This document shows positions 1 to 9,641 of a stretch of 64,000 bases of DNA, one piece after another. The notes below the pieces were generated by a model. It saw only the letters and a program-made list of their open reading frames with translations. It ran no database searches and had not been told where the DNA came from. Position 1 is the stretch's first letter; each line of letters begins with the position of its first letter. The stretch is from Photorhabdus cinerea (lineage in GTDB: Bacteria; Pseudomonadota; Gammaproteobacteria; Enterobacterales; Enterobacteriaceae), in assembly GCF_011189575.1 (NCBI RefSeq), contig NZ_PUJW01000008.1, positions 82,770-146,769 on the forward strand. The letters run 5' to 3'. The position numbers and the translations under genes were made by a program.

Positions 1-1785
1 AGTTGGCATTGTGTTACTCGATTGCGTTTTAATATTATAGATGATAGTAAGGTAGAGATTACCGCTATAAAGAAAATGCAAGGGGTTATGGGGGCACGAT
101 TTCACAGTGGACAGTTGCAAATAATTATTGGTAATAGAGTTATTGAAATATTTAATGAAATAATTAAGCAATTAAAAGAAATTTCGGGAAATCGTAATGA
201 GTTAAAAAACAATGTCATTAGCCACATTCTTGATGTAATTTCAGGTATATTTGTTCCAATATTACCGGCAATCGTAGGATCTGGTTTACTTAAAGGTGGG
301 TTGATTTTTTTCAATACGATGGGTTGGATTTCAGAAGAGAGCAATGAGTATAAATTATTATATGTTCTTTTTGATGCGCCTCTGTATTTTCTACCTATTC
401 TTGTGGCTTTTTCGGCAGCAAGAAAATTTAAAACTAATGAGTTTATTGCTGCAACGTTAGCGTGTATTTTAATTTATCCAACACTATCTAACCTTGTCAG
501 TACCTCTAGTGGAGAATATTTTGATGTGTTTGGTATTTCTATTCCGATTATTCATTATGGCTATACTGTTATTCCAATTATTTTAGGTGTTTGGTTGCTT
601 AGTTATATCCATCGATGGGTAGATAGATTTATTCCTGTAGTATTAAAAATGATACTTACACCATTATTGGTGTTATTGATTTCTGTGCCAATTATATTGG
701 TTGTTGTTGCTCCGTTGGGAAATACAATGGGTTTGTATATTGAACAGGTGTTCGTAATGTTATTTTCTGTAATTGGCCCTCTTACCGGATTATTTCTGGG
801 GGGAATTATACCTGTGCTGGTGATTACGGGGATGCATTATGCTTTTTTGCCGAGTGTTTTTGCTAACTTTAAGTCTCTCGGATACGATTTTATGTTATTA
901 CCAATAAGTTTCGTCAGTAATATTGCCCAAGCTGGTGCTACATTGGCGGTTGCAATTAAAATTAAAGATAGGCAGATGAAATCATTAGCTTATTCATCCT
1001 CATTCTCTGCGTTTTTAGGTATAACCGAGCCAGCAATGTATGGTGTTACTCTTAAATTAAAAAAACCTTTTTATGCTGCATTAATTGGTGGGGCGGTTGG
1101 TGGGGCTATTGTAGGTATTCTTTCTATAAAGATATTTGCTTTTAGTCTACCAGGGTTGGTGTCATTACCTTTTTATGTGCAAAAAGATAGTAACAACTTA
1201 CTTTTTATTTTGTTTGCCATTTTCAGTAGTTTCTTAGTCGCATTTATACTTACACTACTAATGAAATTAGAATCCAGTGTTGATTCTATGGTATTAATAA
1301 AGCCTCGCTTTTCAAAGACAAAGAAAATCACATTACTTTCTCCGATGACCGGCACAATAGCACCTCTCTCAAGTGTATCTGATGACATTTTTTCTGAAAA
1401 AATTATTGGTGATGGTGTTGCTATTATTCCTACGGAAGGGGTGGTTAAAGCACCTTTTAATGGCAAGGTTTCAATGATTACGCCAACTGGACATGCTGTT
1501 GGTTTAATTTCCGATCAAGGGGTTGAATTATTAATTCATATTGGTATTGAAACCGTAGGTTTGCAAGGAATAGGTTTTAATTTACAAGTGATAGAAGGAC
1601 AGAGAGTGAGGACTGGTGATGTATTAGTTAATTTTGATCTGGGGTTTCTTCAAGAGAATAAAGTCCAGATTATATCGCCAATTATTGTGACAAATAGCGA
1701 AGAATACCACTCAATAACGCTTAAAAAGAAAAAAAGAGTTATTGGGTGTAAAGATGATTTGTTGGTTGTTAATTTATATTCATAA
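1..1785 (+). CDS. PTS beta-glucoside-type permease EIIBCA, 5' end outside window
   Basis: Inner-membrane phosphotransferase permease that imports and phosphorylates a sugar, probably a beta-glucoside. The reading frame is open from base 1, so the start lies upstream. The first residues read SWHCVTRLRF, the EIIB phosphorylation motif, with the cysteine at bases 10-12. A hydrophobic EIIC domain follows and carries the signature GITEPAMYGV. A EIIA(Glc)-type domain starts near base 1330, with its active histidine in ELLIHIG at base 1537. The B-C-A order and the ~595 visible residues fit BglF-like proteins (about 625 aa). Any antiterminator or phospho-beta-glucosidase partner would lie upstream; none follows. 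Exact sugar unknown. Confidence 0.9.
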   Translation, partial: SWHCVTRLRFNIIDDSKVEITAIKKMQGVMGARFHSGQLQIIIGNRVIEIFNEIIKQLKEISGNRNELKNNVISHILDVISGIFVPILPAIVGSGLLKGGLIFFNTMGWISEESNEYKLLYVLFDAPLYFLPILVAFSAARKFKTNEFIAATLACILIYPTLSNLVSTSSGEYFDVFGISIPIIHYGYTVIPIILGVWLLSYIHRWVDRFIPVVLKMILTPLLVLLISVPIILVVVAPLGNTMGLYIEQVFVMLFSVIGPLTGLFLGGIIPVLVITGMHYAFLPSVFANFKSLGYDFMLLPISFVSNIAQAGATLAVAIKIKDRQMKSLAYSSSFSAFLGITEPAMYGVTLKLKKPFYAALIGGAVGGAIVGILSIKIFAFSLPGLVSLPFYVQKDSNNLLFILFAIFSSFLVAFILTLLMKLESSVDSMVLIKPRFSKTKKITLLSPMTGTIAPLSSVSDDIFSEKIIGDGVAIIPTEGVVKAPFNGKVSMITPTGHAVGLISDQGVELLIHIGIETVGLQGIGFNLQVIEGQRVRTGDVLVNFDLGFLQENKVQIISPIIVTNSEEYHSITLKKKKRVIGCKDDLLVVNLYS

Positions 1786-2179
1786 TGTTTTCGGGGATTG
1801 AAAAATTGCTATCTAATCAATTTCAATACCTATTAGTTATTTACACTGTTTTCTCGTTATTATTGTCTTGTTTTATTTTATCCGGTGCGCCGTAAAACCC
1901 CGTCCTTTGGGCGAGGAGGATGTCAAATAGCGACACAGTTAACATTATCAGAAGATGATTTAAACCGCATTTTGGCTAAGATGCGGGAAATTGGTGCTAA
2001 TGTAAGATAAATAGGGTTTCCCCATTTAACGATTTCCTCTGATTGATAATCCACTTTATTGAGATGTAGATCATCAATAGATCGGTTTTAACGAATCATT
2101 TTGGCTATAAAATCGATTTTTTTCGAAATTATACTTAGAGTACTATCCATAGCCCGATCAATTTCAGAGGCTAATCATC
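1786..2179. other. Intergenic region between PTS gene and nhaA
   Basis: 394 bases without a convincing gene. It holds a transposon-end-like hairpin (listed separately). From about base 1927 to a TAA ending at base 2010 there is a short open frame whose C-terminal part reads DDLNRILAKMREIGANVR. This could be the 3' tail of a lost gene, but I do not recognise it and it has no start codon or ribosome-binding site. The nhaA promoter must lie in the last ~130 bases; TATAAA at 2106-2111 is a possible -10, but no good -35 is placed in front of it. Confidence 0.4.
1889..1925 (+). repeat. Possible IS200/IS605-type right-end remnant (hairpin)
   Basis: An imperfect 8-bp hairpin (arms 1898-1905 and 1909-1916, TTT loop, one mismatch) sits in a context starting CGCCGTAAAACC and ending GAGGATGTCAA. 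It resembles the right ends that follow tnpB genes, and part of it resembles the sequence at 40490-40515 beside the tnpB element of this window. No tnpB lies next to it, so if it is transposon-derived it is a solo remnant. Based on resemblance only. Confidence 0.35.
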
Positions 2180-3346
2180 TTGACAGCAATTATTCGTCAA
2201 TTCCTGAAGTTAGAAGCGGCTGGAGGGCTTCTTCTTATCATTGCTGCCATTGTTGCGTTGATAATGGCAAACTCGCCATTACAAGGTATTTATCAGCAAT
2301 TTCTTAATATTCCAGTGGTTATACAATTCTCTGCACTGGAGATCAATAAGCCCTTATTATTGTGGGTTAATGATGGTTTAATGGCCGTCTTCTTTTTAAT
2401 TGTTGGCCTGGAAGTTAAGCGTGAACTATTGGAAGGCTCTTTAGCTGGACGTGATAAAGCTGTATTTCCAGTAATAGCTGCTATTGGTGGTATGGTCGCT
2501 CCGGCACTGATATATCTATTATTTAATGGTAGTGATGAGCTTAACCGTCAAGGATGGGCTATTCCTGCTGCAACAGATATTGCTTTTGCTCTTGGTGTAA
2601 TGGCGCTGCTGGCTAAGCGAGTACCAACTGAACTGAAGGTTTTCCTACTGGCATTAGCGATTATTGATGATCTGGGTGTTATCGTAATCATCGCACTGTT
2701 TTACACCAAAACAGTTTCCCTGGTGGCCCTTGGATTGTCAGCAGTGATGATAGCTTTGCTGATGTGGATGAATTGGCGTGGTGTTGAAAAAACATCGGCT
2801 TATCTGGTTATTGGCTTGATCCTTTGGGTCTGCATCCTGAAATCCGGTATTCATGCAACTTTGGCCGGAGTCATCGTTGGTTTTCTTATTCCTTTGCGCT
2901 GTCAGAATGGTCATTCACCATCTGAATCACTTGAGCATGGATTGCATCCTTGGGTGGCGTATCTTATTTTGCCGTTATTTGCATTTACTAATGCAGGAGT
3001 TATCCTCAGTGGAGTGACTCTGGATGGTTTGATCGATATGTTACCGTTGGGTATTGCCATAGCTTTGTTTCTTGGTAAGCCATTGGGAATTTTTCTTTTC
3101 AGCTATATTTCCATCAAGATAGGATTTGCTAAGCTGCCACAAGAGATTAATCTTAAACAGATATTCGCTGTTTCCGTTCTTTGTGGCATTGGTTTTACGA
3201 TGTCTATCTTCATTTCAGGATTGGCTTTCGAAGACGCAGATAAATCTTTCAGTACCTATTCCCGCTTGGGGATTCTGATGGGTTCAACAATAGCGGCTAT
3301 GATGGGGTATGGCTTATTACGGATGGTCTTACCAAAGAAAAAGTGA
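2180..3346 (+). CDS. nhaA: Na+/H+ antiporter NhaA
   Basis: Inner-membrane electrogenic antiporter that expels Na+ or Li+ in exchange for protons, giving salt and alkaline-pH tolerance. The protein is 388 residues, the same length as E. coli NhaA. The transport-site aspartates are present: D133 in ATDIAFALG (base 2576) and the DD pair in AIIDDLGV, equivalent to D163/D164. The start is a TTG with AGAGG about ten bases upstream; it gives an N-terminus that lines up with E. coli NhaA, which uses GTG. The regulator gene nhaR follows on the same strand after about 220 bases. By homology, expression should be induced by Na+ through NhaR. Confidence 0.96.
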   Translation: MTAIIRQFLKLEAAGGLLLIIAAIVALIMANSPLQGIYQQFLNIPVVIQFSALEINKPLLLWVNDGLMAVFFLIVGLEVKRELLEGSLAGRDKAVFPVIAAIGGMVAPALIYLLFNGSDELNRQGWAIPAATDIAFALGVMALLAKRVPTELKVFLLALAIIDDLGVIVIIALFYTKTVSLVALGLSAVMIALLMWMNWRGVEKTSAYLVIGLILWVCILKSGIHATLAGVIVGFLIPLRCQNGHSPSESLEHGLHPWVAYLILPLFAFTNAGVILSGVTLDGLIDMLPLGIAIALFLGKPLGIFLFSYISIKIGFAKLPQEINLKQIFAVSVLCGIGFTMSIFISGLAFEDADKSFSTYSRLGILMGSTIAAMMGYGLLRMVLPKKK

Positions 3347-3569
3347 TGGCAGAGTGGTGATAAATTCATTAATTTAACCGAATGAAGTTCTACGTTTTTA
3401 GAGAAAATTCCGAACTGACTCATCATTTTTGTACTCGCGGTACAATAACTAAAATTGTATCGCGGATATTTTATGTAGTGAAAAAACAGAAAATCGCCGG
3501 GAGACGGTGAATTAGTAATGTATGGCTGGCGTTGTCTACCAGACGAAAGCGATACATAAGGAAAAACGT

Positions 3570-4484
3570 ATGCGGGTGTCACATCTGAATTTTAATCATC
3601 TCTATTATTTCTGGCATGTTTGCAAGGAAGGCTCTGTGGTTGGGGCGGCAGAAGCCCTTTATCTAACACCTCAGACGATTACAGGACAGATAAAGGCGCT
3701 GGAGGAGCGATTAGGAGGGAAGCTGTTCAAACGTCAGGGCAGGGGATTGGTTCCATCAGAACTGGGGCAACTTATCTTCCGCTATGCAGATAAGATGTTT
3801 ATGCTGAGTCAGGAGATGTTAGATATCGTTAACTACAGCCGTGAATCCAACCTTTTGTTTGATGTTGGTGTTGCGGATGCACTGTCTAAACGTTTGGTTA
3901 GCCAGGTATTGAAAACTGCGGTTGTGGAACATGAGCAGATCCATTTACGTTGTTTTGAATCAACCCATGAATTGTTACTTGAACAACTTAGCCAGCACAA
4001 ACTCGATATGATACTGTCTGATTGCCCGGTGGATTCTTCCCAGCAGGAAGGATTGTTCTCAGTAAAACTGGGTGAATGTAGCATTAGCTTCTTCTGTCGG
4101 CAGCCGATCCCGGAAAAGCCTTTTCCTGAATGTTTGGAAGAACGTCGTTTGTTGGTTCCAGGACGTCGCTCTATGTTGGGGCGTAAATTGTTGACTTGGA
4201 TTCGGAATAAAAATCTTCAGGTTGAAGTTTTGGGTGAGTTTGACGATGCCGCATTAATGAAGGCGTTTGGTATGTACCATAATGCGATTTTCGTTGCGCC
4301 GTCTTTGTATACTAATGATATTTTTGCTGACAATGACATTGCTGAAATTGGTCGGTTGGATGCAGTACAAGAAGAGTATTATGTGATTTTTGCTGAACGC
4401 ATGATTCAACATCCGGCTGTTCAAAGGGTGTGTAATAAAGATTTTTCTGCTTTGTTTAATGTGCCACCTAAGAAGCGTACTTAA
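3570..4484 (+). CDS. nhaR: LysR-type transcriptional activator NhaR
   Basis: Cytoplasmic DNA-binding activator of nhaA that responds to Na+. The N-terminal winged helix-turn-helix (about residues 5-65) contains NHLYYFWHVCKEGSVV and the recognition region LTPQTITGQIKALEERLGG. The rest is a substrate-binding-like effector domain. The frame is open from an ATG at 3522, but the ATG at 3570 is preferred: it has AAGGA just upstream and gives 304 residues beginning MRVSHLNFNHLYYFWH, matching the E. coli protein (301 aa). It lies directly after nhaA, and a bidirectional terminator follows. Confidence 0.95.
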   Translation: MRVSHLNFNHLYYFWHVCKEGSVVGAAEALYLTPQTITGQIKALEERLGGKLFKRQGRGLVPSELGQLIFRYADKMFMLSQEMLDIVNYSRESNLLFDVGVADALSKRLVSQVLKTAVVEHEQIHLRCFESTHELLLEQLSQHKLDMILSDCPVDSSQQEGLFSVKLGECSISFFCRQPIPEKPFPECLEERRLLVPGRRSMLGRKLLTWIRNKNLQVEVLGEFDDAALMKAFGMYHNAIFVAPSLYTNDIFADNDIAEIGRLDAVQEEYYVIFAERMIQHPAVQRVCNKDFSALFNVPPKKRT

Positions 4485-4513
4485 AGAATAACTGATAGAT
4501 GATTGCAAATACG

Positions 4514-4539
4514 AAAAAACCGGCAAAGGCCGGTTTTTT
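4514..4539. terminator. Bidirectional rho-independent terminator, nhaR / rpsT
   Basis: A symmetric hairpin with core ACCGGC-AAAG-GCCGGT is flanked by an A-run on one side and a T-run on the other, so it can end transcription in both directions. It lies between the convergent genes nhaR (+) and rpsT (-). Confidence 0.9.
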
Positions 4540-4560
4540 AGTGCTTCAAATAAACGCAAA

Positions 4561-4824
4561 TTATTGCATTGCGTTGATTCGAGCTGTCAGATTAGATTTA
4601 TGACGTGCTGCTTTGTTTTTGTGGATCAGACCCTTACAAGCGTGACGATCGACAATAGGTTGCATGTCATTGAATGCTTTCTGTGCAGCTTCTTTATCAC
4701 CAGTAGCGATAGCAGCATCTACCTTCTTGATGAAGGTACGCACCATAGAACGGCGGCTAGCATTGTGCTGACGACGTTTCTCAGACTGTATAGCGCGTTT
4801 CTTAGCTGATTTGATATTAGCCAA
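4561..4824 (-). CDS. rpsT: 30S ribosomal protein S20
   Basis: Small-subunit ribosomal protein binding 16S rRNA, 87 residues as in E. coli, very basic, beginning MANIKSAKKRAIQSEKRRQ. The start codon is TTG (complement of CAA at 4822-4824) with GGGAG upstream. E. coli rpsT also uses UUG, where the weak start is part of autogenous translational control, so the same control is likely here. It is transcribed alone, away from ribF, and ends at the shared terminator with nhaR. Confidence 0.97.
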   Translation of the reverse strand: MANIKSAKKRAIQSEKRRQHNASRRSMVRTFIKKVDAAIATGDKEAAQKAFNDMQPIVDRHACKGLIHKNKAARHKSNLTARINAMQ

Positions 4825-5173
4825 GGTCCAACTCCCAAATATATTCTATCGAGGACAATTAAAGGCCGAGGAATATGCCTGTTCGGTCTTCTTTTGTCAA
4901 TGGATTTGTGCAAATAAGCGCCGTTGTACCGCGGCACTTGTTTCGTTGTGATGGCGCAGGATTTTATCAGCTTACTTAGCTGGAATACAGTCTTTCACAA
5001 TAAAAATCTCATTGAATAGTCTAGATAAGAAATAAAATGAATATTTTACGGGATTCTTGCCCGTTTTTGTTGTATGAATCATGGTGATTAATTTAAACCA
5101 TCTTATGATGGCGGGTTAACCTTGAGCTTTGTACAAGGTATAATTTGGTCATTTTCAGGATATTGAGCCAGCT
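4825..5173. promoter_or_regulatory. Divergent rpsT / ribF control region
   Basis: 349 bases with no gene. It carries the leader and promoter(s) of rpsT on the minus strand and the ribF promoter on the plus strand. For rpsT, a TAAAAT -10-like hexamer lies on the minus strand at about 4960-4965, without a clear -35, so that assignment is weak. The ribF promoter is listed separately. Confidence 0.5.
5116..5144 (+). promoter_or_regulatory. Sigma-70 promoter for the ribF-ileS-lspA operon
   Basis: A -35 TTAACC (5116-5121; 4 of 6 consensus bases) and a perfect -10 TATAAT (5139-5144) are separated by 17 bases. Transcription would start near 5151, about 20 bases before the ribF ATG. Seen by inspection; not tested. 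Confidence 0.75.
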
Positions 5174-6118
5174 ATGGAGCTAATTCGCGGTATATGTAAT
5201 ATCCGGGCGCGTCACCATGGTTGCGTGCTGACGATTGGTAATTTTGATGGTGTCCATAGAGGCCACCAAGCACTATTGAAGCACTTAAAACGCGAAGGGC
5301 AGCGTCTGGGATTACCGGTAATGATCATGATTTTTGAGCCACAACCTCTGGAAGTTTTTGCCAAGGTTAATGCCCCTGCGCGTCTGACGAGATTGAGGGA
5401 TAAAGCCAAATATCTCGCCCAGTGTGGAGTGGATTATTTATTATGTGTGAAATTTGACAGGAATTTTGCGGCAAATACGCCAGAAGCCTTTGTTTCGCGG
5501 TTGCTCGTGGAAAAATTGGGTGTTAAGTTTCTGGCGGTAGGAGATGACTTTCGTTTTGGCAAATCCCGCAGTGGGGACTTTGCCTTTCTACAGCAAGCCG
5601 GTGAAACATACGGTTTTGACGTGACCAACAGCGAAAGTTTTTGTGATAGTGGTTTGCGGATCAGCAGCACCGCTATCCGTCAGGCACTGCAAGATGATGA
5701 TTTGGTATTAGCTGAAACATTGTTGGGACATCCATATAGTATTTGTGGCCGGGTCGTTCATGGTAGACGGCTGGGGAGTACTATTGGCTTTCCAACAGCT
5801 AATTTGCCATTAAAACGTTTAGTCGCTCCTGTACAAGGCGTTTATGTCGTTGAAGTCTATGGCCTGGGAGATAAGCCTTTACCGGGTGTTGCCAATATTG
5901 GTACACGTCCAACCGTCTCTGGTCAGGGCCAACAACTTGAAGTACATCTGATTGATACCCAAATGGATCTGTATGGGCGTCATATTGATGTGGTGTTACG
6001 CAAAAAACTGCGTAATGAGCAGCGGTTTGCTTCCCTTGATGCACTCAAGCAGCAAATTGCTAATGATTTGGTCGCTGCGAAGGAATTCTTTAAACAGCAG
6101 CCAGTGTCATGTATTTAG
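5174..6118 (+). CDS. ribF: Bifunctional riboflavin kinase / FMN adenylyltransferase
   Basis: Cytoplasmic enzyme that phosphorylates riboflavin to FMN and then adenylates FMN to FAD. It has 314 residues (E. coli 313). The N-terminal nucleotidyltransferase domain has the HxGH-type motif GNFDGVHRGHQALL near residues 23-36, then VGDDFRFGKSRSGDF and RISSTAIRQAL. The C-terminal kinase domain has GRRLGSTIGFPTANL. It is first in the conserved ribF-ileS-lspA-fkpB-ispH group, with 24 bases before ileS. Confidence 0.96.
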   Translation: MELIRGICNIRARHHGCVLTIGNFDGVHRGHQALLKHLKREGQRLGLPVMIMIFEPQPLEVFAKVNAPARLTRLRDKAKYLAQCGVDYLLCVKFDRNFAANTPEAFVSRLLVEKLGVKFLAVGDDFRFGKSRSGDFAFLQQAGETYGFDVTNSESFCDSGLRISSTAIRQALQDDDLVLAETLLGHPYSICGRVVHGRRLGSTIGFPTANLPLKRLVAPVQGVYVVEVYGLGDKPLPGVANIGTRPTVSGQGQQLEVHLIDTQMDLYGRHIDVVLRKKLRNEQRFASLDALKQQIANDLVAAKEFFKQQPVSCI

Positions 6119-6142
6119 CGGAAAATTGGAATTGAGAATCGA

Positions 6143-8956
6143 ATGAGTGACTATAAAAATACCCTGAACTTACCAGAAACAGGGTTTCCAATGCGCGGAG
6201 ACTTAGCAAAGCGCGAACCAGACATGCTAAAACGTTGGTACAAAGATGAGTTGTATCAGGTAATTCGTAAAGCAAAAGCCGGTAAAAAAACATTTATTCT
6301 GCATGATGGCCCTCCTTATGCGAATGGCAGCATTCATATTGGTCACTCAGTCAATAAGATTCTCAAAGATATTATTATTAAATCCAAAGGGATGGAGGGG
6401 TATGATTCCCCATATGTTCCCGGTTGGGATTGCCATGGTTTACCCATTGAGCTTAAGGTTGAGCAGATTATTGGTAAACCAGGGGAAAAATTTTCTGCCG
6501 CTGAATTCCGTGCCGAGTGCCGTAAATATGCCAAAGAGCAGATCGAAGGTCAGAAAGAAGACTTTATCCGTCTGGGGGTATTAGGTGACTGGGGACGTCC
6601 ATATCTGACGATGGACTTTAAGACTGAAGCCAACATCATTCGTGCGTTGAGCCGTGTTATTGCCAATGGTCACCTGTTGAAAGGAGCCAAGCCTGTTCAT
6701 TGGTGTACTGATTGTGGTTCTTCACTGGCTGAAGCAGAAGTTGAGTATTACGACAAAACGTCTCCGTCTATTGATGTACGTTTTAACGCCGTTGATGTGG
6801 CTGCTGTCTGTGAGAAATTTGGTGTGCAGGCATCGCGTCAGCCAGTATCTCTGGTTATCTGGACAACCACACCATGGACGTTGCCGGCTAACCGGGCAAT
6901 CGCTCTGCATGCTGAATTTGACTATCAATTAGTACAGATTGAAGGTGAGTGTCTGATTCTGGCAGCTGATTTGGTCGAAAGTGTGATGAAGCGTGCAGGT
7001 ATTACTTCGTGGACAGTGTTGGGCCATTGTGCAGGTTCTGCGCTGGAACTGTTACGCTTCAAACATCCGTTTATGGGCTTTGATTCACCTGTTGTACTGG
7101 GCGATCACGTTACACTGGATGCGGGTACCGGTGCTGTTCACACTGCACCAGGTCATGGCCCGGACGACTTCGTTCTTGGTCAGAAATATGGTTTGGAAGT
7201 AGCAAACCCGGTTGGGCCGAACGGTTGCTATCTGTCTGGGACTTATCCTTCTTTAGATGGCATATTTGTCTTTAAGGCAAATGATGTCGTTTTGAATATC
7301 CTGCGTGAAAACAATGCATTACTGCATTTGGAAAAATTACAGCACAGTTATCCTTGCTGCTGGCGTCACAAGACACCTATCATTTTTCGTGCCACGCCGC
7401 AGTGGTTTGTCAGCATGGATCAAAATGGTCTGCGCAAACAATCTCTGAAAGAGATCAAAGAGGTCCAGTGGATTCCTGGCTGGGGTCAAGCTCGTATTGA
7501 AGCAATGGTTGAAAACCGCCCTGACTGGTGTATTTCACGTCAGCGTACTTGGGGCACGCCGATGTCCCTGTTTGTCCATAAAGAGACAGAAGAACTTCAT
7601 CCACGTACTATCGAGCTGATGGAAGAAGTTGCAAAACGTGTTGAAGTTGATGGCATTCAGGCGTGGTGGGATCTGGACCCAGCCGAACTGTTGGGTGATG
7701 ACGCCGCTAATTATGTCAAAATCTTTGACACGCTGGATGTGTGGTTCGATTCAGGATCAACTCATTCGTCTGTTGTTGATGCCCGTTCTGAATTCCAGGG
7801 TAACTCGGCGGATATTTATCTTGAGGGTTCAGATCAGCACCGTGGCTGGTTTATGTCTTCTCTGATGATCTCCACTGCAATGAAAGGCAACGCGCCTTAT
7901 CGTCAGGTATTGACGCATGGCTTCACTGTGGATGGTCAGGGCCGTAAGATGTCTAAGTCTATCGGTAACACAGTCAGTCCGCAGGATGTGATGGATAAAT
8001 TAGGGGCGGATATTCTGCGTCTATGGGTTGCCTCTACCGATTACACTGGTGAAATCGCGGTATCTGATGAGATCCTCAAACGTTCTGCTGATGCATATCG
8101 ACGTATCCGTAACACGGCACGTTTCCTGCTGGCAAACTTGAATGGCTTTGATCCTGAACAGCATATGGTTAAGCCAGAAGAGATGGCTGTGCTGGATCGC
8201 TGGGCTGTAGGTCGTGCTCAGGCGGCTCAGGCAGACATTGCTAAATGCTACGAGGAATATGATTTCCACACGGTTGTTCAGCGTTTGATGCAATTCTGTT
8301 CCGTGGAAATGGGATCATTCTATCTTGATATTATTAAAGACCGTCAATACACAGCTAAGAGCGATAGCTTAGCTCGTCGCAGTTGCCAAACAGCTTTGTA
8401 TCATATTGCAGAAGCACTGGTTCGCTGGATGGCGCCTATTCTCTCCTTCACGGCGGATGAAGTTTGGAATGAGTTGCCTGGCAAACGCGCTCAGTATGTA
8501 TTTACAGAAGAGTGGTATGACGGCTTGTTTGGTCTGGCCACAGGCGAGCAAATGAATGATACTTTCTGGGCTGATCTACTGGCTGTTCGTGGTGAAGTTA
8601 ATAAAGTATTGGAGCAGGCACGTGCAGACAAGCATATCCGTAGCTCATTGGAAGCCGCGGTGACTCTGTATGCAGATAATGAACTGGCAGACAAACTGAA
8701 CAGTCTGGGGGATGAATTACGTTTCGTTCTGTTGACCTCTCAGGTTTCTGTCGCTGGTTATGAGTTAGCTGGTGAAGATGCACAGCAAAGCGAAATTGGT
8801 AGCTTGAAAATTGCTTTCCGTAAAGCGGATGGTGAAAAATGTCCTCGTTGCTGGCATTACGCTAAAGATGTGGGATTGGTGGCGGAGCACGCAGAACTTT
8901 GTGGCCGCTGTGTAACTAATGTTGCCGGTAACGGCGAAGAGCGTAAGTTTGCCTGA
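6143..8956 (+). CDS. ileS: Isoleucyl-tRNA synthetase
   Basis: Class I aminoacyl-tRNA synthetase charging tRNA-Ile, 937 residues (E. coli 938). The HIGH motif is in ANGSIHIGHSVNK (about residue 65) and KMSKS in GRKMSKSIGN (about 602-606). The CP1 editing domain contains WTTTPWTLPANRA. The C-terminal zinc-binding end has CPRCWHY and CGRCV. The stop overlaps the lspA start by one base (TGATG), consistent with translational coupling. Confidence 0.98.
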   Translation: MSDYKNTLNLPETGFPMRGDLAKREPDMLKRWYKDELYQVIRKAKAGKKTFILHDGPPYANGSIHIGHSVNKILKDIIIKSKGMEGYDSPYVPGWDCHGLPIELKVEQIIGKPGEKFSAAEFRAECRKYAKEQIEGQKEDFIRLGVLGDWGRPYLTMDFKTEANIIRALSRVIANGHLLKGAKPVHWCTDCGSSLAEAEVEYYDKTSPSIDVRFNAVDVAAVCEKFGVQASRQPVSLVIWTTTPWTLPANRAIALHAEFDYQLVQIEGECLILAADLVESVMKRAGITSWTVLGHCAGSALELLRFKHPFMGFDSPVVLGDHVTLDAGTGAVHTAPGHGPDDFVLGQKYGLEVANPVGPNGCYLSGTYPSLDGIFVFKANDVVLNILRENNALLHLEKLQHSYPCCWRHKTPIIFRATPQWFVSMDQNGLRKQSLKEIKEVQWIPGWGQARIEAMVENRPDWCISRQRTWGTPMSLFVHKETEELHPRTIELMEEVAKRVEVDGIQAWWDLDPAELLGDDAANYVKIFDTLDVWFDSGSTHSSVVDARSEFQGNSADIYLEGSDQHRGWFMSSLMISTAMKGNAPYRQVLTHGFTVDGQGRKMSKSIGNTVSPQDVMDKLGADILRLWVASTDYTGEIAVSDEILKRSADAYRRIRNTARFLLANLNGFDPEQHMVKPEEMAVLDRWAVGRAQAAQADIAKCYEEYDFHTVVQRLMQFCSVEMGSFYLDIIKDRQYTAKSDSLARRSCQTALYHIAEALVRWMAPILSFTADEVWNELPGKRAQYVFTEEWYDGLFGLATGEQMNDTFWADLLAVRGEVNKVLEQARADKHIRSSLEAAVTLYADNELADKLNSLGDELRFVLLTSQVSVAGYELAGEDAQQSEIGSLKIAFRKADGEKCPRCWHYAKDVGLVAEHAELCGRCVTNVAGNGEERKFA

Positions 8957-9459
8957 TGAATAGACCCATTTGCTCCACTGGCCTTCGCTGGCTTTGGTTA
9001 GTTGTTGTGGTATTGGTTTTGGATCTGAGTAGTAAGCAGTTAGTGCTTAAGCATTTTCATCTGTATGAATCTGTTCCACTGATACCTTATTTTAATCTAA
9101 CTTATGCCCAGAATTTGGGGGCAGCTTTCAGTTTCCTTGCAGATAAGGACGGCTGGCAGCGTTGGTTCTTTGCATTAATTGCTGTTGGTATTTCAGTTGT
9201 GTTAACGGTAATGATGTATCGCTCCAGTGCGAAGAAGAAACTGAGTAATATCGCTTATGCCCTAATTATTGGTGGAGCATTGGGTAATCTGTTTGACCGG
9301 TTGGTTCATGGTTTTGTCATCGATTTTATCGATTTTTATGTCGGCGACTGGCATTGGCCAACCTTTAATATTGCTGATATGGCGATATGTATCGGGGCTG
9401 CATTAGTTATTATTGATAGCTTTTTCAGCCAAGATGAAAAAAAGGTCAATGCAGGATAA
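8956..9459 (+). CDS. lspA: Lipoprotein signal peptidase (signal peptidase II)
   Basis: Inner-membrane aspartyl protease that removes signal peptides from diacylated prolipoproteins. It has 167 residues and four membrane segments. Conserved patches are NLTYAQNLGAAFSFLAD, then GNLFDRLVHGFVIDFID and FNIADMAI, which hold the two catalytic aspartates. It acts after Lgt (encoded at 36535). Both would be needed to mature the lipoprotein array at 59259-64000. One-base overlap with ileS. Confidence 0.97.
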   Translation: MNRPICSTGLRWLWLVVVVLVLDLSSKQLVLKHFHLYESVPLIPYFNLTYAQNLGAAFSFLADKDGWQRWFFALIAVGISVVLTVMMYRSSAKKKLSNIAYALIIGGALGNLFDRLVHGFVIDFIDFYVGDWHWPTFNIADMAICIGAALVIIDSFFSQDEKKVNAG

Positions 9460-9564
9460 CAGTCTATTTTAGTGGATAATTTGGATTTAAGCAGTGTGCG
9501 AAAACCAAGTCGTACACTATAGTGCGTAAGAGTGATTCTTTTTGGGCTGCATTAAAATGTAAAA

Positions 9565-9589
9565 GCTAGTGCTTTTTTTAAGCACTAGC
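9565..9589. terminator. Perfect 10-bp inverted repeat between lspA and fkpB
   Basis: Arms GCTAGTGCTT and AAGCACTAGC around a five-T loop. No T-run follows on either strand beyond the loop, so it may act as an attenuator or RNA-stability hairpin rather than a full terminator. It lies in the 182-base gap between lspA and fkpB. Confidence 0.55.
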
Positions 9590-9641
9590 CAAATTCGCTT
9601 TTTATGGCAAAGAATGACAAATAAAATAGGTTCTGAATAAT

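Noticed and set aside
3522..3569. Upstream start for nhaR
   Set aside because: The extra 16 residues lack homology, and the ATG at 3570 has a proper ribosome-binding site.
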